The position numbers and the translations under genes were made by a program. DNA of 64,000 nucleotides from Acanthosepion esculentum (taxonomy: Eukaryota; Mollusca; Cephalopoda; Sepiida; Sepiidae), in contig OZ038517.1 of assembly GCA_964036315.1 (NCBI GenBank), positions 19,714,386 through 19,778,385 of the forward strand, written 5' to 3'. The notes under the pieces are model-generated. The model searched no databases. It had not been told where the DNA came from and saw nothing but the letters and a program-made list of their open reading frames with translations. This document shows positions 1 to 9,904 of the stretch, one piece after another. How positions within the stretch are numbered: position 1 is the stretch's first letter; each line of letters begins with the position of its first letter.

Positions 1-270
1 ATAGATGTAGGCATAAATGAATGTACACGCTTGCCTCTCTACTCATATGCAAAATTCTTACATGCATTTTTACGAGTGTTGCATAAAAAAGCAACGGATA
101 TTTAATACTCGTTAATCGTTCTGACATTCGTAATAAAGTTGCTTTTGTTTTAGCAGTGAGGAGACCATCCTTATAAAACTGGGATAGAGTGGAATATTTA
201 CGTTACAATGTCATACACAAACACGACCGACATTCCCAAGCCTACCATTAAAAACACAATGCGTATGTGT

Positions 271-273
<3 letters not shown>
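1..273. other. no recognisable feature
   Basis: AT-rich sequence leading into the first TA tract. I see no exon, RNA gene or clear repeat end in it. Confidence 0.4.
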
Positions 274-344
<71 letters not shown>

Positions 345-349
345 TAATG

Positions 350-638
350 ACGACAATATTTTTTTATTGCTGGTAATATTTTTATTTAAAAAAATGTATT
401 TCCTTCAAAAATTAATTACTGATAATAATTTTTTTTACAAAAATGTATTGCTGGTAATAAAACCTATTTTTACACTTTCATAGTGTTTTGACTCCAGTTT
501 GGGGGTTAACTATTCACCCATAGCTGGGACCCTAACAGGTGCTATCACCCCGGTTCTGGGGGGACCTGGGAACACCTGCAATTAAGAGGTTGCTTCTCAA
601 AACCTCCCGATCTGAGGCCTTGCTGATGGATGTAGTTT

Positions 639-640
<2 letters not shown>
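350..640 (+). repeat. interspersed repeat family A, copy 1
   Basis: The stretch with 'attgctggtaata', 'gttaactattcacccatagc' and 'ggtgctatcaccccgg' recurs in inverse orientation at about 10,506-10,735. There the order and spacing of the blocks is kept, including the 'aattaagaggttg' segment. A weaker partial relative (attaccagaaat ... attaccaacaa) lies at 50,580-50,650 in an intron of NDUFB5. No coding potential is seen. The family is not identified; a SINE or non-autonomous DNA element is possible. Confidence 0.7.
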
Positions 641-713
<73 letters not shown>

Positions 714-740
714 GGTTGTTGATCTATTTCAGCTGACGAC

Positions 741-817
741 CATAAGTACCTCAGTCTTATTCAACCCCGATGTAAAGAGTCTTTACACTGGGGTTGAATA
801 AGACTGACATACTTATG
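741..817. repeat. 77-bp near-perfect foldback (hairpin)
   Basis: The left arm starts cataagta and contains cagtcttattcaacccc (753-769). The right arm contains ggggttgaataagactg (791-807) and ends tacttatg. The arms pair over about 35 bases with only a few mismatches and almost no loop. It lies between two (TA)n tracts and has no coding content. It may be a miniature foldback element; a small-RNA hairpin is possible but unsupported. Confidence 0.85.
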
Positions 818-841
818 TGTTAACACAGCTACCGACAGCCC

Positions 842-1029
842 CGAAGGGTTCGTCTACCCAATTTCACGCAGTTTTTCAGGCTTGGGTCACCCGTGGTATG
901 GTTTTCAGGTACTTCCCAAAGGTGCAGCACGCTGGAATCGACTCTCCAGTCCGATAACATCAGGAAGTCTCCTTCCTGACAAATCGACCGTGGTGAGATT
1001 CACAATGCGAACCAGTCGGCCACGTAGCT

Positions 1030-1031
<2 letters not shown>
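842..1031 (+). repeat. GC-richer unique-looking segment before a TA tract
   Basis: This 190-bp stretch has clearly higher GC than its surroundings and ends directly at the (AT)n tract. The boundary suggests it is the body of an inserted repeat whose tail is the TA tract, but I found no second copy in this window. No coding exon is recognised. Confidence 0.3.
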
Positions 1032-1102
<71 letters not shown>

Positions 1103-1107
<5 letters not shown>

Positions 1108-1142
1108 AAAAAACAACTGAAAAGTTGCAAATTAAAAAAATG

Positions 1143-1184
<42 letters not shown>

Positions 1185-1322
1185 CAATTTTTTTAATTTG
1201 CAATGATTTATATATATATATATAAATGTAAAACATTCAATTTGAATGTTTTATATATATATATATATATAAATATAAAACATTCAATTTTTTATATTTT
1301 GCAACTTTTCAGTTGTTTTTTC

Positions 1323-1327
<5 letters not shown>
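1103..1327. repeat. nested palindromes around TA tracts
   Basis: The outer arms 'agaaaaaaacaactgaaaag' (1105-1124) and 'cttttcagttgttttttct' (1304-1322) are inverted copies. Inside them, 'attaaaaaaatgaatgtttt' pairs with 'aaaacattcaatttttttaat', and a smaller pair (aaaacattcaa/ttgaatgtttt) sits near 1233-1251. The result is a multi-armed foldback built from one roughly 40-bp unit in alternating orientation with TA spacers. No gene is present. Confidence 0.8.
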
Positions 1328-1399
<72 letters not shown>

Positions 1400-1575
1400 C
1401 GATGAATCATTCATACAAAAAGTAAATTAATAAAGTTAATGAGATAAAATGGCGAATTCACTTCGCTAGCTAAATTTTTAAAATGCATTAACCCACTAAC
1501 CACTCGATGAATGTTATGATCCTTGTGTTTTTAAAATTATAAACTGTATTAGGTCTTCCTTAAAGATGCAAGTAC

Positions 1576-1603
1576 TTTCGACAGTTCGTCCGGTCATCAT
1601 CAG
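1576..1603 (-). ncRNA. hammerhead-like CTGATGA...GAAA motif
   Basis: Read on the minus strand, CTGATGA is followed by one extra base, a short GAC/GTC stem with loop, then GAAAGTACTT. This is the order of the hammerhead ribozyme core (CUGANGA, stem II, GAAA), which is known from Penelope-like retroelements and other repeats. The stem is short and the base between CUGANGA and the stem is non-canonical. It is a structural candidate only. Confidence 0.35.
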
Positions 1604-1882
1604 GCATGGAAACTATTTTGTTTTTGGTAAAATTCAGGTAGCATCCGAGACGAAATTATATAATGCAAATCGAAATATGTTTTTTGAAGTGTGTTATTGA
1701 TAACAGATAAAACTTGTGGAGCGTGCAGTCGCAACGCTAAGGTGGAATTTTTGAAAATTTAAGTGAAAGAGTTTTTTTTACTAATATGGCAATTTAAGAC
1801 TTTTTTTTATTGTAGGAGTTAACATGACATGAACTAAATAGTTCAATAAGTAGAAAAATGTTTCAGTTGTTTTCCCGAAAAT

Positions 1883-1983
<101 letters not shown>

Positions 1984-2139
1984 ACATTTAACACAAATCC
2001 ATGGCGTCCGTTCGAACCACTGTCAGATTTTGTAGTCAATACAACTGTACTATACAAATCACGCTGCAAAAAACGATTAAAAATTTTGATGGCACATTAC
2101 ATTAAAAGATGGCAACTGTTATGTTGTGGTCTTTGAGGA

Positions 2140-2460
2140 CACATGGCACAGTGAATAAAGGCGTTAGTTAGATCCGGTGACAGGACCCAAAGAGTGTGAG
2201 TTCAATACCTGGTTAAGGTGGTGGAGAACTTGGAGAAGGGAATTAATAGGAGATAACTGATAACTGGCATACATTAGACATGGCACGTGGAACTAGAGCA
2301 GACTACCCCAGTGAGTGAAATAAAGGGTTTAGTTCGACATTCCAACCACCTGAAGAAGGCCGGAGCGTACAACGGCCGAAACGAAAGAAAGGGCAATACT
2401 CCGAATAATGTAAATAGTGTACATAATAGCTCATCTCAGGAATATAGACATGAGTCATTG
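2140..2460 (+). repeat. interspersed repeat family B with hammerhead-like motif
   Basis: The copy runs from 'gtgaataaaggcgttagtta' through 'gaactagagcagactacccc' to the 3' part at 2286-2460, where CTGAAGA-A-GGCC...GGCC-GAAAC lies at 2350-2381. Further copies or part copies lie at 46,337-46,395(+), 53,850-54,165(-), 55,045-55,375(-), 55,376-55,500(+), 59,495-59,784(-) and 59,785-59,945(+). The element ends near 'aatatagacag' and then runs into a TA tract here. Penelope-like retroelements carry hammerhead motifs in their terminal repeats, so a PLE terminal repeat is the leading guess. No reverse transcriptase is attached. Confidence 0.65.
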
Positions 2461-2463
2461 TCG

Positions 2464-2519
<56 letters not shown>

Positions 2520-2718
2520 CAACCATGTCTCTCACACTATTCCTCACCACCTTCTATGTCAACTTATATAAGCTTAATACTGCCCGTCAAAAGTGTAAAT
2601 TTTAAATTCATTTTCCGCTTCATCTTTGAAAGTGTAGTCTAAAGATCCAGAGAAAAATAAAATTCTCTGGTGAAATAAATTATTACAAATAGAGCCTTAA
2701 AGTGGACTGTTTTTCTTT

Positions 2719-2834
<116 letters not shown>

Positions 2835-2984
2835 ATCTCATAGTATGTTTATTTCTGTGCCCCTTCAGTAGCACCCGTATAGGATGACACACTACGCTGG
2901 TGCTATTGAAGACACAAAAAATGAAAATGAAAAAAAATCAGTAAACTATATATCGGTAAACTAGTATTAATATAAGAATTTACT

Positions 2985-4730
2985 ACAGTGGTTCGCCACT
3001 CTTTTTGTCCCATGAACCCTTTTCACCATAAGTCAGAATGTCATTCCCCATCACCCTTTCCAAAATTGTCCAACTCAAACGGTGCATTCCAAATAATATT
3101 CCTATATTATTGAAAATCTTCATTCTCTTCCATATCCGTACATATAAAGTTTTCCATGGATTATTTGCAGAGACGAGTTTTACAAATTTAATAGCAACAG
3201 AAAATCCTGAGGGATTTTGAAACTTGAATCCGTGTAAAATAATTTGTTTTAATTCACAACTAATTATTAAATAAACTGAAGCAGACTTCAATTAACAAAA
3301 CGTTCAAGAAAACGAAATTGAGAACCTGAATTTGTATTTTAACCAAAGTTGCTTCCCTTTACACTGATGCCTTTAGGAAAGGCATGAACCCACATCTCTT
3401 TTCATTTGTGGGTAAATAGCATAGCACTGATTTGTTTTTAATTCACAACTAATTATTAAATAAACTGAAACAGACTTCAATTAACAAAATGTTCAAGAAA
3501 ATGAAATTGAGAAACTGAATTTTGATTTTAATCAATGCTGATTCTCTTTACAGTGATGCTCTTAAGAAAGGCATGAACCCACATTTCTTTCCATTTATTG
3601 GTAAATAGCATAGCAATCAGATATATGTAAGGCAATCCATTTAAGCATTCTCAACCTTTTTCGCCCAATGCACCCTTGTCACCATAAGTCAGAACACCAT
3701 TCCCCATCACCATTTCCAAGATTGTCCAACTCAAAAGATGCATTCCAAATAATATTCATATATTATTGAAAATCTTCATTCCTTTCCATATTAGTAAGGA
3801 TATTTTTACATAGATTATTTTTATAGACGAGTTTCACAATTTTAATAGCAATAGAAAATGTTGATAGATTTTTAACCTTGAATACATGTACAGTAATTAG
3901 TTTTAAGATCTTTTCCCTGACGTTCAAAAAACTCTTTTCCCCTGTCCTTGTGTAGAGGGATGAACATTCTGCAAATGCTTTTTAAACTTTGTTGGTTTCA
4001 AAGAAACATTTGACAAAGATTTGCAACAAAATGCTCTGTTTATAATAAACAGTATTAACGACATTTATCGGCCTGAATTATTATATTTATTTTATATTTA
4101 TTATAAACAGAGCAAATTGAAAATAATTTTTGCGACGCGTTTTATCCGTTAGAATTTGATTGGACTGGGCTTTATTTATGTTGCCAGGTCTACACATGCG
4201 CACGAAACGATAGATGCTGGTAGTTTCAATTTTTTTTAAAGAATATTATTTTGTTTCAATCTAGTCAACGTCATCCATATTCTTTTTCTTTTTCTATCCA
4301 TTACCTTCGTCCCTGACTATCCTACATTGTGACAACAGAAAATGTACCATGAATGGTGATATATTGTAAGGGCCTGGAAGTAAAGTTTGAAGCTACCACT
4401 TCCTCCACAGTCTTTTGAACAGGAGTAGAGGTTTATCCCTTGTTTACTTCTTAGGATTGCGTTTCTAATGTTAATTCCCTTTACACTGATGCTCTTAAGA
4501 AAGGCATGAACCCACATCTCTTTCCATTTATTGGTAAATAGCATAGCACTCAGAAAATGTTGATAGATTTTTAACCTTGAATACATGTACAGTAATTAGT
4601 TTTAAGATCCTTTCCCTGACATTCAAAAAACTCTTTTCCCCTGTCCTTGTGTAGAGGGATGAACATTCTGCAAATGCTTTTTAAACTTTGTTGGTTTCAA
4701 AGAATCATTTGACAAAGCTTTTCAACAAAA
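2985..4730 (-). repeat. dispersed copies of an element related to the 187-bp satellite
   Basis: Blocks such as 'caccataagtcagaatgtca', 'aaaggcatgaacccacatct' and 'ggtaaatagcatagcac' occur at about 2985-3060, 3360-3440, 3540-3725 and 4470-4560. They match the monomer of the satellite at 25.0-30.0 kb. A further block ('gttttaagatc' to 'aaagaaacatttgacaaag') is duplicated at 3900-4020 and 4598-4720. The blocks are longer and interleaved with sequence absent from the satellite, so this region looks like copies of the parent interspersed element. No coding sequence is recognised. Confidence 0.7.
4031..4114. repeat. terminal-repeat-like foldback shared with 8.5 kb
   Basis: 'atgctctgtttataataaac' followed by 'agtattaacgacatttatcggcc' is found in inverse orientation at 8513-8557 (ggccggtaaatgttattaat ... 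cagagcat). A partial inverted copy (ttattataaacagagca) closes the local foldback at 4098-4114. This is consistent with the terminus of a DNA element family that has ends at both loci. Confidence 0.55.
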
Positions 4731-5014
4731 TACACACTGGGGTCTTTTTTTTTTCTCCATTGATGAGGATGAATGGGAATCCATATTGAATATCAGATCT
4801 ATCATAGTGTCTTTTTCTTTTCTTGACACACATGATGGGCTCTACATTCTGTAAATAAAGATCAAGAAAGAGTAAAAAAATTGTAATGTCTTCCTTGAAA
4901 CCCTGATATTCTCGTCCTCTGGTTAAGAACCCCTAATACCCCCCAGTTTCTAAAGAACCCCTGTTTCAGGAAAATCTATGACAAAGAAGTTAATAAAATA
5001 ATTTGTGTATTTAG

Positions 5015-5250
5015 GAAGCAAATTCTCTTTTAGGTATGACTGATTAAATAAATTTCAATCATTATGTCTGCTTATTCTTAGAATAATCTTTTCATATTCA
5101 CGAATATCTTTTCCGTGTATTACAATCAAATGATGTAAGAAATGCACTGTAACAGTGAAAATCACTTTTATTTCCCAAGTACTTTCCATCTCTTTCTAAG
5201 ATCATCATCAGGGTTGCAATTGGTAAGGCAAAAACTATGTGTAGCTATCA
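5015..5250 (-). repeat. direct repeat pair, left copy (hammerhead-like motif)
   Basis: About 230 bp is repeated in the same orientation at 5715-5950, with roughly 85-90% identity by eye, separated by about 465 bp. Read on minus, both contain CTGATGA, a short stem, then GAAAGTACTT (here at 5183-5211). A pair of direct terminal repeats carrying a hammerhead motif is the layout of Penelope-like pseudo-LTRs. The 465-bp interior is too short for an intact element and holds no recognisable reverse transcriptase or GIY-YIG motif. Confidence 0.6.
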
Positions 5251-5648
5251 TCATCATCAAAACTGTATTGATTTGAGGTCATGAATTAACATGTTCTCTC
5301 ATCTTCAGTGATATTTTATACGGATTCGATTCGACAATATTTTGCCCGCCTTCTCTGTCCTCTGTGAGTTTGCGGATTCGTTGCAGTTCTTCCTTGATTG
5401 TAAACGTCTCCAAGGGAAAAGTGAGATCTTTCTGCCTTGTTCTTTGAATGTCTCGATTCAGCGTTGTGACTATGGTGGATGACCTCTGAACTCCATGGCT
5501 GAAACGACAAATTACCACAGCCCAACGAGAGATACACGGGTTTAAAACCGAAATTCAAAAATACAAGGAGATTCTCCCAAATACGATTAGTACAACAGAA
5601 CATACAACTACTGGACGCCATCTCAGCTCCCTAAATAGTACGTTAAAA

Positions 5649-5704
<56 letters not shown>

Positions 5705-5714
5705 GGGGTATTTA
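5251..5714. other. interior between direct repeats; TA tract
   Basis: The segment contains no recognisable protein domain. Short open frames on the minus strand (5279-5518 and 5316-5621) resemble nothing I know. A (TA)n tract lies at 5650-5701, just before the right repeat. Confidence 0.4.
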
Positions 5715-5950
5715 GTAAGCAAATTGTCTTTTAGGTATGTCTGATTAAATAAATTGCAAACATTATGTCTGCTTATTTTTAGTATAATCCGTTCATATCC
5801 ACGGCTATTTTCCCATGTATTACAATCAAATGATGCATGAAATTCACTGTAACAGTGAGAATCACTTTTATTTCCCAAGTACTTTCCATATCTTTCTGAT
5901 ATCATCATCAGGGGTGCAAATAGTAAGGCAAAAACTATGTGTAGCTATCC
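5715..5950 (-). repeat. direct repeat pair, right copy (hammerhead-like motif)
   Basis: This is the partner of 5015-5250. The minus-strand motif is at 5883-5911. Its stem differs from the left copy by changes on both sides that keep pairing: ATATC/GATAT here, ATCTT/GAGAT there. Confidence 0.6.
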
Positions 5951-6529
5951 ATTACTGAATGCTTTCTTTAAAAAATTAAAGAGTGAAGACTGTTCTTTTA
6001 TATACATTTTAGAACATCATTACAGTATTCGTAGCTGATTCTATTCAGTGTCGGCTTCAATTTTTTTTAATGTAGATTGCTTCGAGGATCTGTAGTTTTA
6101 ATTTGTTATTTTCTTGGTGTAGAATAGTTGTGTTATCAATCAGTATTTTTCTATACTGTGAATGTGGACCGGAATGTTGGTGTAAATGTCTCGCAATGGA
6201 CTAATGATAGAGGAGAAGAGTAGAGATTTATCTTTTGTTTCCTGTTTAGGATTGTGTTTCTGGTTCCTTCTAAGGCCTACTTCCACATTATATTTCAGGT
6301 GTGTAGTTTGGTAGATGGAAAAAATTATTAGCTGACGGGATTTACACAAGTCGATACCCGATCAGTATCGGCTGGGTCACCGTGGAGAGGAGGGGTATGA
6401 TGTTGAAAGACCCGAAACCCCTGATGAACCTCGGCTAGAAGCATCACTGATGATGCGTACAAAAGCATCCGCTAGATGTATTTTACGGAATGACGTCTCC
6501 TACTGAACTCTGAAATGGTATTCATTAGC
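5951..6529. other. no recognisable gene
   Basis: Sequence of average composition for the window. I see no splice-bounded coding stretch or repeat match within the window. Confidence 0.35.
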
Positions 6530-6917
6530 TAAATCTTCACCTCCATTCTAGTGTTAGACGTTATCTCTCCTGCATAGTCCCCCCAGGAACTTCACTTCTT
6601 ACCCTTTCTTATGCTCATACAACACCACACAGTAACCCTCTACCTTGAGTGGCTCTTAGGCCTTGCATTGCGTGAACATTAGTAAAAAAAAAAAAAAAAA
6701 AAAAAATTTCGGTATTCTGTGATAATTTTTTTTTTTTGTCGTTGCATCTGATTCCGTATCATCCACCCCAGATATTTTATTCATTTATTTTTTTTTTTTT
6801 TAATTCTTACTTTCTATATCTTTTATTTTTGTTTGTTTCCTCTTTTTTTTTCCCAAGTTTTTCTCATCAGCACAGAAGTTTTATGCCAGGATCGCCTACC
6901 CATCGTTGAGGGCTCCG
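6530..6917 (+). pseudogene. partial duplicate of the Ig-gene exon and its upstream intron
   Basis: This block parallels 7325-7692: 'taccctttctta', 'acaccacacagtaaccctct' and 'accttgagtg' occur in the same order in both. The start of the Ig exon is present from 6858, encoding a leader-like FLISTEVLCQD and PIVEG. Homology stops after 'gggctcc' (6917) and the frame runs into TGA at 6932. The acceptor has an inserted A (cccaag). It is a tandem duplication that copied the 5' end of the exon only, so it is probably not used. Confidence 0.75.
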
Positions 6918-6963
6918 ATTTCTTCGGCATGTGAGGCGTTCGAGAACCGAGGCTGCACTGTAT

Positions 6964-6964
6964 A

Positions 6965-7010
<46 letters not shown>

Positions 7011-7011
7011 C
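6964..7011 (+). repeat. (GAT)n trinucleotide repeat
   Basis: A nearly pure GAT run of roughly 15 units. It lies at the start of an interspersed repeat whose other copy is at 18,078-18,200. Confidence 0.95.
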
Positions 7012-7130
7012 AAGCTTTAAGCGTTTTAACTCTTCGTTTTAATGGAGTTACCTCCCTTGCACTTGCACCGCGTGTCCTGGGACATCTGTATGACAATGGA
7101 GCGTTACGAGATGTTTACATCTTTTTTTAA
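7005..7130 (+). repeat. interspersed repeat family C, copy 1
   Basis: 'caagctttaagc', 'aatggagttacctcccttgc' and 'gacaatg-gagcgtt' recur in the same order at 18,080-18,200. No coding content is seen. Confidence 0.7.
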
Positions 7131-7632
7131 TCATTTAAGACAATCGTTTCATTTTCTCGATGTGCGTTTTATATTTTATATGACTTTAATTTTGCGATAA
7201 TTTAAACCTCAGACTGGCAATGCGTCTAGCATGAAACAGACTGTCGCCTCTAAGTGTTGACTTCTATGTTCACTTTTATATTCATATATATATCTGTGTG
7301 TGTGTGTGTGTGCGTGTGTATTGTAAGCTAAATCTTGACCTCCATTCTAGAGTTAAACGTTATCTTTCCTGCATAGTCCCAAAGAACTTCACTTCTTACC
7401 CTTTCTTACGCTTTACAACACCACACAGTAACCCTCTACCTTGAGTGTCTCTTAAGCTTTGAATTTGTAAACATTTTTAAAAAAGCAAAAAAAAAACTTT
7501 CGGGATTCTGTGTTACATTTTTTTTTGTTTTTGAATCTGATTCCCTATCATCCCCCCCTCCACCTGAAATTTTTTTTATTTTTAATTCTTACTTTCTATA
7601 TCTTTTATTTTTGTTTCTTTCTTTTTTCCCAG

Positions 7633-7819
7633 TTTTTCTCATCGGCACAGGAGTTTTATGCCAGGATTGCCTACCCATCGTTGAGGGCTCCTCATTTTGG
7701 GTGGAAGAAGGTAATCCTTTTGTGGTGAATTGCTCTCTTAGCAATTGCCAAAGTAGAACTGTAGGAACTCAATGGTGGATGAACGGAGAAAGGGTCTATC
7801 GCAAGGATTTCACAAAACG
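7633..7819 (+). CDS. Ig-domain receptor-like gene, exon with leader end and first half of Ig domain
   Basis: The exon is bounded by a pyrimidine-rich acceptor (ttttttcccag) and a donor (acg|gtaaga). It enters in phase 1 and leaves in phase 2. It encodes a hydrophobic FLIGTGVLCQ stretch that reads like the end of a signal peptide. A short linker and the first strands of an Ig domain follow: the first Ig cysteine is in VVNCSL and the core tryptophan in GTQWWMNGERV. Two extra cysteines flank it. It joins 8684-8817 to complete one Ig fold bounded by phase-1 introns, as is usual for Ig exons. By eye, the spacing and the second exon resemble the membrane-distal Ig domain of IL-1-receptor family proteins. 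That is an inference; any Ig-superfamily receptor is possible. Upstream and downstream exons were not found. Confidence 0.7.
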
Positions 7820-8683
7820 GTAAGAACAGTCGTAAGCATTTTGAATTTATACTAACAGCCATACCCAGCTGATCAGGAACTAGCAGCCATACCCAACTGG
7901 TCGATCAGAAAATGCGTTCAATTAGAATGGAGCAAAAACAGCATCATGTTTAGATATAACAGAGTCTATCTTCTTCAATTACTTTAAAGTTCTTTCATTA
8001 AAAACCTATTTTAAATTAATGCAGTTACTGATATAACAGAAGTCGTCTGTATTTATTCAATCAAAGTTAGCCGAGGACATGAACGGGTAAAACAGGCAAC
8101 GTGAAGAACCACTTCAGACCACAATTATTTTGGAGTATTTCAAATTCAGTTTGTCAGAGTGCTACCAGGGATATAAAAGAGGATACATTTATAAAGCAAT
8201 TGTTAAAATTGATGAAAATTGGTTGAAAAAAACAACGAAAAATAAGAAAGAAACCAATAAATATCGCCATTTTTCGCTATTTACGCGGGTTTTCGCAACA
8301 TGGGTGGACTCAGTTATCAAGTTAAATCACTGTTAAACAATTAACTTATTGTTGGCTAAAATCGAGTAAAGTTTGCATTAGATTGCTTGAAAATTGAGGG
8401 AATTTTTAGTTTAAAATTTTTGTTGAAATCGATTTTTCGTTTTTCGCGGTTTTTCGCTAAACGCAGTGACGTAAAAATAAAAATGATGTATCTTTGAGCT
8501 CGTCGTGATTCCGGCCGGTAAATGTTATTAATACTGTTTATTATAAAACAGAGCATTTACTTAAATACTTGTATCTATAAAAAGAATGTATAAACATAAA
8601 AAATGTCTTAAAATAATTATATATTTATATACACACACTTTTCACATATACCTTCATAAATATATTTATATTTCTTTCAATAG
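7820..8683 (+). other. intron of the Ig-domain gene with repeat end
   Basis: 864-bp GT-AG intron. Its 3' part (to 8557) ends in the same terminal sequence as 4031-4073, in inverse orientation, so a mobile element probably lies within it. Confidence 0.5.
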
Positions 8684-8817
8684 GATCTATGAAACAAAAT
8701 ACATTCGACGGTCCAAATTAGTCATCAACCCTGTGAAGCCTGAAGACGCGGGCACTTTCACGTGCATCAACGACGTTGATTCGTCGAAAAATGTTAGCAT
8801 CAAATTGAATGTTGGAG
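8684..8817 (+). CDS. Ig-domain receptor-like gene, second half of Ig domain
   Basis: The acceptor is 'tttctttcaatag' and the donor 'gttggag|gtaaga'. The exon enters in phase 2, matching the previous donor (the split codon reads CGG, Arg), and leaves in phase 1. It contains the end of the Ig fold: KLVINPVKPEDAGTFTC carries the D-x-G-x-x-x-C motif with the second Ig cysteine, followed by strand residues NVSIKLNV with an N-glycosylation sequon. The motif context R-I-Y...KLVINPVKPEDAG resembles IL-1R-type domain 1. No transmembrane or TIR exon is recognisable in the repeat-rich 9-43 kb stretch, so the gene is either long with exons I missed or a fragment. Confidence 0.7.
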
Positions 8818-9057
8818 GTAAGACTGAATTTCTCGACCAATCAAATTCGTGTAAGTGCTTATACTCATAAACATTTTATATGTGCAAAAACTCCAGTTGC
8901 ATTTGCACGGATTAAAGAGAATAATCATTGCTACATTAACGCAAATAAAAAAGAGAGTGAAAACGGAGGCAGACTGACAAACGATATTGTGGGATTATCT
9001 TACTTGTCAGCCAAAGTACTTCTACTAGCAACCGTAAGGTGGCGTTGCCAACATATA

Positions 9058-9750
9058 TCTATATAATAAATGCCAATGTTAGTGTGCCACTGTGTCACAT
9101 TTTTTCAATTAAAGGGACACAACTTTCAATAGCTCATCTTCTATATAATAAATGCCAATGTCACTACGTCACACGTTTTCAATTAAAAAGACAAGTTTCA
9201 ATAGCTTACCTTCTATATAATAAATGCCAATGTGTCACTGTGTCACACTTTTTCAATTAAAGGGACACAACTCTCTAATTTCCAATAGCTCATGTTACAG
9301 AAATTTCAGGATTGCCGGTCCAGATCCGGCCAGGAATGTTTTTAATTTGCTCCCGGAGTCGGCCTGATTCCAAAATGGTATGAAATGTTGGACTGCTGCC
9401 TCTCGGAGTAAAGTTGAAAAAACAGACAATTTTGTTTTGAAATACTGTAATTTGAGAATAGTATTTTTTTAACTTTGAACATTATAAGTTAGAGAGTTGT
9501 GTCCCTTTAACTGCTTTTATCAGTAGAAACCAAGATGGCGGAATCCGAAAGCAATCGCAGTAATGAAAACTTGGGAATCCCAAATTTCAGGATTGCGGGT
9601 CCAGATCCAGCCCGGAATGTTTTTGATTTGCTTACGGAGTCGGTCTGATTCCAAAATGGTATGATATGTTGGGCTACGGATTCTAGGAGTAAAGTTGAAA
9701 ATGTGTGACAAAGTGACAGACAGACAGACATTCGCATTTGTTATATAGAA
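9058..9750. mobile_element. Helitron-like or foldback repeat cluster
   Basis: TCTATATAATAAATGCC occurs at 9058 and in two further direct copies near 9143 and 9214. Its inverse (ttatatagaa) ends the block at 9750. Two direct copies of an internal segment ('aaatttcaggattgc', 'ggtccagatcc', 'gattccaaaatggtatga') lie at about 9300-9420 and 9587-9700. The same family is present at 34,760-34,960 and 36,210-36,420. A TC start followed by TATATAATA is seen in Helitron 5' ends. No Rep/helicase coding is present, and the 3' hairpin-CTRR was not confirmed. Confidence 0.5.
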
Positions 9751-9805
9751 GGCAACTCATTCACAATTCAGGTGTCGTCTGTTATGGTGCATGATCGAAA
9801 TTCAA

Positions 9806-9904
9806 TAGGCTTACAACCCCATCACGTTAAAACACTGGTTCCCGTACGATCTTGGTCAGTACCCAGATGAGTGACCGCTTTGGATTACTAGGTGCTATAA
9901 GCTT
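9806..9904 (+). pseudogene. 5S rRNA-derived sequence (internally deleted)
   Basis: Blocks follow the order of animal 5S rRNA: 'ggcttacaaccccatcacgt', then '(g)ttcccgtacgatct', then 'gatgagtgaccgc', 'ggattactaggtgct' and 'ataagctt'. About 20-25 bases of the middle (the 'aagttaagcaac' part) are missing, and several positions differ, so it cannot be a functional 5S gene. It runs without a gap into the tRNA-like sequence at 9905, which suggests a 5S-headed SINE (SINE3-like) or a 5S-tRNA composite. Confidence 0.7.

Noticed and set aside
5279..5621. Penelope reverse transcriptase or GIY-YIG domain between the direct repeats
   Set aside because: I could not find RT or GIY-YIG motifs in either frame.
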